Source of the DNA: Puniceicoccales bacterium
GTDB lineage: Bacteria; Verrucomicrobiota; Verrucomicrobiia; Opitutales; UBA953
Assembly: GCA_031284845.1 (NCBI GenBank)
Contig: JAITXH010000115.1
Coordinates: forward strand, 1-12,411
Direction of reading: 5' to 3'
Length of the DNA: 12,411 nt
Shown here: positions 8,156 to 12,411 of the stretch, piece by piece
How the letters are laid out: each line of letters starts with the position of its first letter
Numbering within the stretch: position 1 is the first letter of the stretch
Position numbers and translations under genes: made by a program
The notes under the pieces: generated by a model
What the model was told of the DNA's origin: nothing
Seen by the model: the letters and a program-made list of their open reading frames with translations, nothing else
Database searches by the model: none

Positions 8156-9552
8156 TAAAATCCGAAATACCGTGCTGCATTATCGTGGCAGACGTTGGCG
8201 AGGAGGCGGTCGAGGTAATCTCGGCGGTCTGGGATGCGCCCTGTGGCGGCATCGGTGCCGAGGAGATCGCAGAGGATGCGCCGGAAGTATTCGTGGCGTG
8301 GATACGAGAGGAAGGAGCGCGAATCGGTCAACATGCCGACGAAGCGCGAGAGGAGGCCCTGTGTGGAGAGGGCGTTGATCTGCCAGCGCATGCCTTCCTC
8401 TTGATCGAGGAACCACCAGCCGGAGCCATGCTGGATTTTGCCCGGAGTGATGCCGTCCTGAAAATTCCCGATCATGGTTGCGAAGAGATAATTGTCCGCC
8501 GGGTTGATGTTGTAGAGAATGGTCTTGGGCAGGAGGCCGGCCTCGGAGAGCTTGCCGAGATAGCTGGCGAGGGCTTTAGCCTGTGGAAAGTCGCCGATGG
8601 AGTCGCATCCGGCATCGGCACCGACGCGCTTGAGGAGGCCGGTGTTGGTGTTGCGGATAGGGCCGAGGTGAAGCTGTTTTGTCCAGTCTGAGGCGTGGTC
8701 GAGTGCGCCGAAGTAGAACATCATGTAAGCGCCGAATAGTTCCTGTTCAGCAGCGTCGGGCGTGGAGCCGCCGCGCACTTTGTCAAAGATAGCCCGGGCT
8801 TGCGCGTCGGTGAAATCGGCGTCGAAGCAGCGTTCTAGGCCGTGGTCGGAGAGCCGTCCACCGACGGAGTGAAAGGCGGCGTGCCGCTTTTCGAGAGCGG
8901 TGAGGAATCCGTTAAAAGTGCCCGTGGCGGTGCCTGATGTATCGCCGAGGCGATTTGCCCAGGCGTTGAAAGCGGCGGGGTCGCGGAGGGCGAAAGCTTT
9001 GTCGGGGCGGAAGGTGGGCAGGATTTTGGTGCCGATGCGGGCGGCGGCGATTTGTTCGTGGTAGATGAGCGGGTCGGCGGGGTCATCGGTCGTGCAGACG
9101 ACTTCGACTTTGAACTTTTTGAGGATGCGCCGTGCAGTGAGTTCGCCGGAGCGCAGGCGGGCATTGGCGGCATCCCATATTTTTTCGGCAGTGGTCTCAT
9201 CGAGCAGTTCTTCGATGCCGAAGTAGCGGCGCAATTCAAGGTGCGTCCAGTTGTAAAGCGGGTTGCGCAGAGTCTGCGGGACAGTGGCGGCCCATGCCTG
9301 AAATTTTTCGCGCGGGGAGGCATCGCCGGTGATGAGACGTTCCGGGATGCCATTGGCGCGCATGGCCCGCCATTTGTAGTGGTCGCCTTCGAGCCAGATT
9401 TCGTGGAGGTTGTCGAAGTGCCGGTCGGCGGCGATGTCCTGCGGGGGCAGGTGGCAGTGGTAATCTATGATGCCGAGCGGAGCAGCGACATCGTGGTAAA
9501 GCTCTTGGGCGAGAGGCGTTGAGAGGAGGAAATTGCGATTGAGAAAGCTCAT
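8155..9552 (-). CDS. uxaC: Glucuronate (uronate) isomerase
   Basis: UxaC interconverts D-glucuronate with D-fructuronate and D-galacturonate with D-tagaturonate, the first cytoplasmic step of hexuronate breakdown. The 465-residue product is close to the ~470 residues of E. coli UxaC and collinear with it as I remember that sequence. It carries DYHCHLPPQDIA (metal-binding His32 and His34), GDHYKWRAMR, GNPLY-type NPLYNWTHLELRR, TTDDPADPL, FRPDKAF, GSGWWF and VGMLTDSRSFLSY (about 405-417) followed by HEYFRRILC. ATG 9552 was preferred over an in-frame TTG at 9597 because MSFLNRNFLLST aligns with the family N-terminus. It is the first gene of a probable two-gene unit with DUF1501. No other hexuronate genes (uxuA, uxuB, uxaA, uxaB, kdgK) are in view, so the rest of the pathway must be encoded elsewhere. 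Confidence 0.97.
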   Translation of the reverse strand: MSFLNRNFLLSTPLAQELYHDVAAPLGIIDYHCHLPPQDIAADRHFDNLHEIWLEGDHYKWRAMRANGIPERLITGDASPREKFQAWAATVPQTLRNPLYNWTHLELRRYFGIEELLDETTAEKIWDAANARLRSGELTARRILKKFKVEVVCTTDDPADPLIYHEQIAAARIGTKILPTFRPDKAFALRDPAAFNAWANRLGDTSGTATGTFNGFLTALEKRHAAFHSVGGRLSDHGLERCFDADFTDAQARAIFDKVRGGSTPDAAEQELFGAYMMFYFGALDHASDWTKQLHLGPIRNTNTGLLKRVGADAGCDSIGDFPQAKALASYLGKLSEAGLLPKTILYNINPADNYLFATMIGNFQDGITPGKIQHGSGWWFLDQEEGMRWQINALSTQGLLSRFVGMLTDSRSFLSYPRHEYFRRILCDLLGTDAATGRIPDRRDYLDRLLANVCHDNAARYFGF

Positions 9553-9718
9553 GCGAAAAGGGGAGTTTCGCGGACGGTCTGCCTTCCCGCAACCCAATTA
9601 TTTTAATTACAAATCCTTATCTTAATCATTAGAATCCAAAATTAGAAAAGAGAAACGAAAACTAATGTTTGTATTCTGAGTAAAGAAATGCAGATTGGGC
9701 TTTCTTTCAAGAAAACCC
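9553..9718. promoter_or_regulatory. AT-rich divergent promoter region, uxaC / methyltransferase
   Basis: Positions 9601-9690 are about 23% GC (21 of 90 bases), far below the flanking genes, as expected for divergent promoters. On the - strand a TAAAAT -10-like hexamer (9605-9600) lies 48 nt before the uxaC ATG, but no good -35 is seen. On the + strand TATTCT at 9672-9677 is a weak -10 candidate. Two related elements, TAATTACAAATCC (9604-9616) and TAATCATTAGAATCC (9623-9637), have their right ends 21 bp apart, about two helical turns, and could be operator half-sites. Confidence 0.5.
9697..9718 (+). promoter_or_regulatory. Imperfect palindrome directly before the methyltransferase start codon
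   Basis: GGGCTTTCTT (9697-9706) and AAGAAAACCC (9709-9718) are inverted with 9 of 10 positions paired and a 2-nt centre. The right arm ends on the base before the ATG at 9719, where a Shine-Dalgarno sequence would be expected and none is seen. As RNA it could form a hairpin with an opened UUCA loop that occludes initiation; as DNA it could be an operator. Confidence 0.5.
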
Positions 9719-10486
9719 ATGAGCCATACGCAAACGCATTTGCAAACAAAGCCAGCCGGACAAGCGATCCCCGCCATTATGTCCAGCGCGGATGCTATTC
9801 CACCTATCGGGCCAGCTTCATTTGATGAGCGTGCTGCCACATGGGATTCCGATCTCCGCCGCCGCGTCCTCACGGAAGACATCGCCCGTGAGATTTTTGC
9901 CACCATTCCTCTTGCTCCGGATTGGCGCGTGCTCGACTACGGTTGTGGCACGGGAGCCCTCGCACTTCACCTTTTGCCGCGAGTGCGGGAAGTGGTGGCG
10001 GCAGACGCCTCAACAGGCATGGTCGCCGAGGTGCGCCGCAAACATGACGCGCTGCCGCCGGAAGACGCCGCGCGCTTTCACCCGCTTCTACTCGACCTTA
10101 CAAACACGCCGCCTCCTTTCAGCCAAGGCTTCAATTTCATCGTCGCCTCGTTGGTAATTCACCATGTGAAAAACATACCCGCGCTGCTGGCCGTTTTCCA
10201 GAAATTGCTCCTGCCCGGTGGGCACCTTGTCATCGTGGAATGGAGCAACGCTGCCGACCCTGACGAATACCTTGCGCATCCTAAATTGAAGCCCGCCGTG
10301 CTTGGTTTCGCGCCGGACGAGCTTGCCAATCTTGCGGTGAAGGCACTTGAACCCGCGGGTGCCGCATGGCGCACCATCAACTATTTTCAAAGGGATGACG
10401 ACACCGTATCGCCCGCCTTCCTTTTGCGCATCAAACGGCATCCACGCACAGTTTGCTCTGCCGCTTCATGTAGTCAGAACGGATAG
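9719..10486 (+). CDS. Class I SAM-dependent methyltransferase (UbiE / Methyltransf_11-like)
   Basis: The 255-residue protein has the Rossmann-type SAM-binding fold signature. Motif I is VLDYGCGTGALALHL (Asp73, Gly75, Gly77, Gly79), the acidic residue after strand 2 is Asp96 (AADAST), and a post-motif region reads FIVASLVIHHV then LLLPGGHLVIVEWS. The FDERAATWDSD segment (35-45) just before the domain is common in small UbiE/Methyltransf_11 proteins. The substrate is unknown. ATG 9719 was chosen over an in-frame TTG at 9695; a second ATG at 9779 (Met21) is also possible, because residues 1-30 look unconserved. The gene stands alone on this strand, with a terminator at its end, and is divergent from uxaC. 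The C-terminal tail carries two cysteines (VCSAASC). Confidence 0.9.
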   Translation: MSHTQTHLQTKPAGQAIPAIMSSADAIPPIGPASFDERAATWDSDLRRRVLTEDIAREIFATIPLAPDWRVLDYGCGTGALALHLLPRVREVVAADASTGMVAEVRRKHDALPPEDAARFHPLLLDLTNTPPPFSQGFNFIVASLVIHHVKNIPALLAVFQKLLLPGGHLVIVEWSNAADPDEYLAHPKLKPAVLGFAPDELANLAVKALEPAGAAWRTINYFQRDDDTVSPAFLLRIKRHPRTVCSAASCSQNG

Positions 10487-10520
10487 CGCCGCATAGCGCT
10501 TCCGTTCTTTTTCTGCTTTT
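10476..10520 (+). terminator. Intrinsic terminator containing the methyltransferase stop codon
   Basis: AGAACGGA-T-AGCGC (10476-10489) pairs with GCGCTTCCGTTCT (10496-10508). This makes 13 base pairs with T10484 bulged and a 6-nt loop (CGCATA). A T5 tract at 10508-10512, a second T5 shortly after and a T4 follow. The TAG stop (10484-10486) sits inside the left arm, so the gene and its terminator overlap. Confidence 0.85.
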
Positions 10521-10773
10521 TCTGTTTTCACCTGTTCTTACCCACGCTCCGCGCACACCAAACCCGCACGGGAGCAGACTGCCCAAAAAACTTAGCACCA
10601 AGTCCCGACCACAGGATTGTGCAACATTGACGCACACGCTACCGCGTTAGCTCTCGCCAGATTGCGCCTCCCATTTGCGCAATCGCAACTCCGCGCCACA
10701 CCTCCCCCGGCGCACTCAGCCAACAGGCCACGGCCTTATCCGTGTCAAACTACGTCCATACAAAAAACGTCAA
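10521..10773. other. Leader / intergenic region before the TonB-dependent receptor
   Basis: No gene is supported in this stretch. It holds the perfect inverted repeat at 10660-10684 and a smaller TGTGC-N9-GCACA at 10618-10636. A CCCG-CA-CGGG palindrome lies near 10565, and GTCAAA occurs twice, at 10743 and 10769, 26 bp apart. A TTGACG hexamer (10627-10632) has no -10 at proper spacing. I could not match a known riboswitch. Confidence 0.45.
10660..10684. promoter_or_regulatory. Perfect 8-bp inverted repeat upstream of the receptor gene
   Basis: GATTGCGC (10660-10667) and GCGCAATC (10677-10684) are exact inverted copies around a 9-bp centre (CTCCCATTT). The repeat ends about 90 bp before the receptor ATG. 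It has the shape of a dimeric regulator site, and as RNA would form an 8-bp hairpin with a 9-nt loop. No T-tract follows, so it is not a terminator. Confidence 0.5.
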
Positions 10774-12411
10774 ATGAAAATAACGCTTCAAAAACGCTTC
10801 CTCAAAACTCTGGCAACAGCCCTCGTGCTGCCTGCCGCACTTGCCACCGCTACACTCGCGGACACCGGAGATACCGCGCCTGCGCCGGGTCCCGCGCCCG
10901 CCGCCGATGCCGCCGCACCGGAGGCTGCGAAAACCGCAGCGCCTGCGCCCGCCGCGGTGAAGACCGATGCAGCAACAGCGACCGATGAAGAAAAGGTGCT
11001 TCTCGAGGCCGTCACGGTCTCCGAGCTGGGTATCTCCCGCGCCAATGCCACGCTGCGTCCGGCGGATATTTCCCCGACGACGAGCACGGGCACAGACCCG
11101 GTGCTCACGCTCAACCGCCTGCCCGGCATCTCTGTAAACTCTGTGGACCCCATTGGGGTGCGCGTCAGCTCCGGTTCCAGCTTGCGCTTGCGTGCCTACG
11201 GCCTCAGCGCCCTGGCCGTGGCCGCCGACGGCATCCCCGTCCCCGGTGCCGGTGGCTTGAGCAGCAACTCCATCAATCACTATATCGAGGCCGAAAACAT
11301 TGACCACATCGAGGTATCGCCGGGCACAGCCGACGTCACCACTTCAGCTTATACCGCGCTTGGTGGTTCGATAAATTTTTATTCCAAACCGCCCGCAGAA
11401 CATCCCGGCATAATCACCTCCGGCACCTATGGGACAAACAATCTGTATCGCCTCTATGCCCGCGTTGACACCGGGAAATACAAGGGATTCAGCGCGTTTG
11501 CCAGTGGTTCCGAGAGCCATGTGGACGAAGTTTTCGCCAATAAAGGCGGGCACGACCGCAAGAAATACGACGCGCAACTCCGGTGGGAAAATGAGACGGG
11601 CAACCTTGTCATTTACGGTGCCTACAGCTATTTCAAGGCCGATGACTTGGACACCCGTCCCATCTCCGGCTCCTACAAACAGTATCTCGGCAAAAACCAA
11701 AAGGAACTCGCTGCGCTGGGCGTTCTCGGAAATCTCTCCGATGGCGGGCGGCACTGGTTTTACTCCACCGTCCTCGATGGCGATCCCAACGGTCTCGACA
11801 GCACCTATTGGGATAAAAACCGCAACGGACGCGTCACGCAGTTAGGCAGTGTCCACATTGAATATCGCCCGACCGATAACATCAAAGTCACCGCGATTCC
11901 CTATTATCAGGATCGCACCGGATACAATCGCGGGGCCGTCCCGTTCAACACCGCCCTGCAATTTTTCGCAGATAATCAATACGCCACTAAACTGCGCACA
12001 GGCTCTTATCGCCGCGACATTGTAGCTCCAGACACACACGGCACAGTTATTGATGACGCTTGGCTCGACGGCTACGTAGCGGCAGTCGCCAACGGCACCT
12101 CGGCAGCCTATCGCCGGGCGGTGACCGACGGCACGGATCAGGCTCGCCAGGGCTTCGCCAGTGGAAATCGCTACGGCGTGCCGGTGACGTTCTCTTGGAA
12201 CATCGGCAGCCATAAACTCGAAGCTGGCCTTTGGCTCGAGCGCGATGCCCCGGATTACGTCCGCTACGGTTACAATCAAGTCAAAGGTTCTAACGCCAAT
12301 CGCTTCGACTACTCGCGTTACTGGGTCTCCTACTATGACAATCATTATGACGCCCGCACGTTCGAGTTTCACTTGAAAGACACTGCAAAGTTTTTCGACA
12401 ACCGCCTCACG
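10774..12411 (+). CDS. TonB-dependent outer-membrane receptor; 3' end missing
   Basis: The frame is open from ATG 10774 to the right edge, 546 codons with no stop. A signal peptide is clear: MKITLQKRFLKT, a hydrophobic core, and cleavage after TLA (about Ala29). Residues 30-70 form an Ala/Pro-rich linker. A TonB-box-like EAVTVSE lies at 78-84. The plug domain runs from about 95 to 206, with VLTLNRLPGISV, LRLRAYGL, ADGIPV, IDHIEVSPG and ALGGSINFYSK, all characteristic of TonB-dependent receptors. From about residue 210 the sequence alternates aromatic and polar residues as in barrel strands (LYRLYARVD, LVIYGAYSYF, HIEYRP). It imports a substrate through the outer membrane using TonB-ExbBD energy. 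Siderophore, vitamin and glycan are all possible, and nothing here decides. No Shine-Dalgarno is seen. Confidence 0.93.
   Translation, partial: MKITLQKRFLKTLATALVLPAALATATLADTGDTAPAPGPAPAADAAAPEAAKTAAPAPAAVKTDAATATDEEKVLLEAVTVSELGISRANATLRPADISPTTSTGTDPVLTLNRLPGISVNSVDPIGVRVSSGSSLRLRAYGLSALAVAADGIPVPGAGGLSSNSINHYIEAENIDHIEVSPGTADVTTSAYTALGGSINFYSKPPAEHPGIITSGTYGTNNLYRLYARVDTGKYKGFSAFASGSESHVDEVFANKGGHDRKKYDAQLRWENETGNLVIYGAYSYFKADDLDTRPISGSYKQYLGKNQKELAALGVLGNLSDGGRHWFYSTVLDGDPNGLDSTYWDKNRNGRVTQLGSVHIEYRPTDNIKVTAIPYYQDRTGYNRGAVPFNTALQFFADNQYATKLRTGSYRRDIVAPDTHGTVIDDAWLDGYVAAVANGTSAAYRRAVTDGTDQARQGFASGNRYGVPVTFSWNIGSHKLEAGLWLERDAPDYVRYGYNQVKGSNANRFDYSRYWVSYYDNHYDARTFEFHLKDTAKFFDNRLT

Noticed and set aside
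7615..8691. 358-codon + strand reading frame
   Set aside because: It lies antisense to the 5' part of the DUF1501 gene and the 3' part of uxaC, has no recognisable domain, and is typical of antisense frames in GC-rich DNA.
9553..9597. TTG at 9597 (-) as the uxaC start
   Set aside because: The added residues (MGCGKADRPRNSPFR) do not fit the UxaC family N-terminus, whereas MSFLNRNFLLST does.
10550..10600. Possible cobalamin-type riboswitch around GGGAGCAGACTGCCC
   Set aside because: The B12-box consensus and the flanking helices are not present, and the apparent stem would have too small a loop.
10617..10988. 123-codon + strand frame overlapping the receptor start
   Set aside because: It is an out-of-frame reading of the leader and the linker, low-complexity and Arg/Thr/Ala-rich; the receptor frame has clear family motifs.
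10750..11307. 185-codon - strand reading frame near the receptor start
   Set aside because: It covers the signal peptide and plug of the TonB-dependent receptor in antisense. Its Gly/Ala/Arg-rich composition reflects the Ala/Pro linker read backwards.
1..12411. CRISPR array, insertion sequence, tRNA or integration site
   Set aside because: I saw no short regularly spaced DNA repeats, terminal inverted repeats flanking a transposase, or tRNA cloverleaf; the repeats present are protein-level repeats in the passenger or short local elements.

Overview
The window looks like a chromosomal segment of a Gram-negative, Opitutaceae-like member of the Verrucomicrobiota. This placement is an inference from three things: a very large autotransporter built of passenger-associated repeats, a Tat-exported DUF1501 protein, and an alanine/proline-rich TonB-dependent receptor, in moderately GC-rich DNA. 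No rRNA or other phylogenetic marker is present to confirm it.

Layout, left to right. (1) Positions 3-5012 (+) hold the 3' part of a giant autotransporter, cut off at the left edge of the window and followed by a 12-bp perfect hairpin that probably terminates it. (2) A short + strand pair follows: a HAD-superfamily sugar-phosphate-type phosphatase (5145-5783) and, 23 nt later, quinolinate phosphoribosyltransferase nadC (5807-6736). (3) Two genes lie on the - strand, meeting nadC tail to tail with a 2-nt gap. They are glucuronate isomerase uxaC (9552-8155, transcribed first) and a Tat-exported DUF1501 protein (8118-6739), separated by 36 nt that carry 10-bp-phased direct repeats. (4) A roughly 23% GC divergent intergenic region (9553-9718) separates uxaC from a + strand class I SAM-dependent methyltransferase (9719-10486), whose stop codon lies inside its own intrinsic terminator. 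(5) A 287-bp intergenic stretch with a perfect 8-bp inverted repeat leads to a TonB-dependent receptor (10774 onward) that runs off the right edge with no stop codon.

How the genes relate. The two ends encode outer-membrane proteins: a displayed or secreted beta-helix passenger on a barrel, and a TonB-gated importer. The middle holds housekeeping and catabolic enzymes: NAD synthesis (NadC) and hexuronate isomerisation (UxaC). UxaC suggests use of pectin- or glucuronide-derived sugars. The DUF1501 protein downstream of uxaC appears without the DUF1549/DUF1553 cytochrome-type partner that commonly accompanies it in Planctomycetes and Verrucomicrobia, so its role here is open.

I see no CRISPR array, insertion sequence, tRNA or rRNA, and no defence or mobile system. 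No gene cluster here is clearly a new system. The most interesting items are small: the stop codon inside a terminator, a palindrome abutting the methyltransferase start, the phased repeats between uxaC and the DUF1501 gene, the inverted repeat upstream of the receptor, and the absence of recognisable Shine-Dalgarno sequences before all six visible starts.
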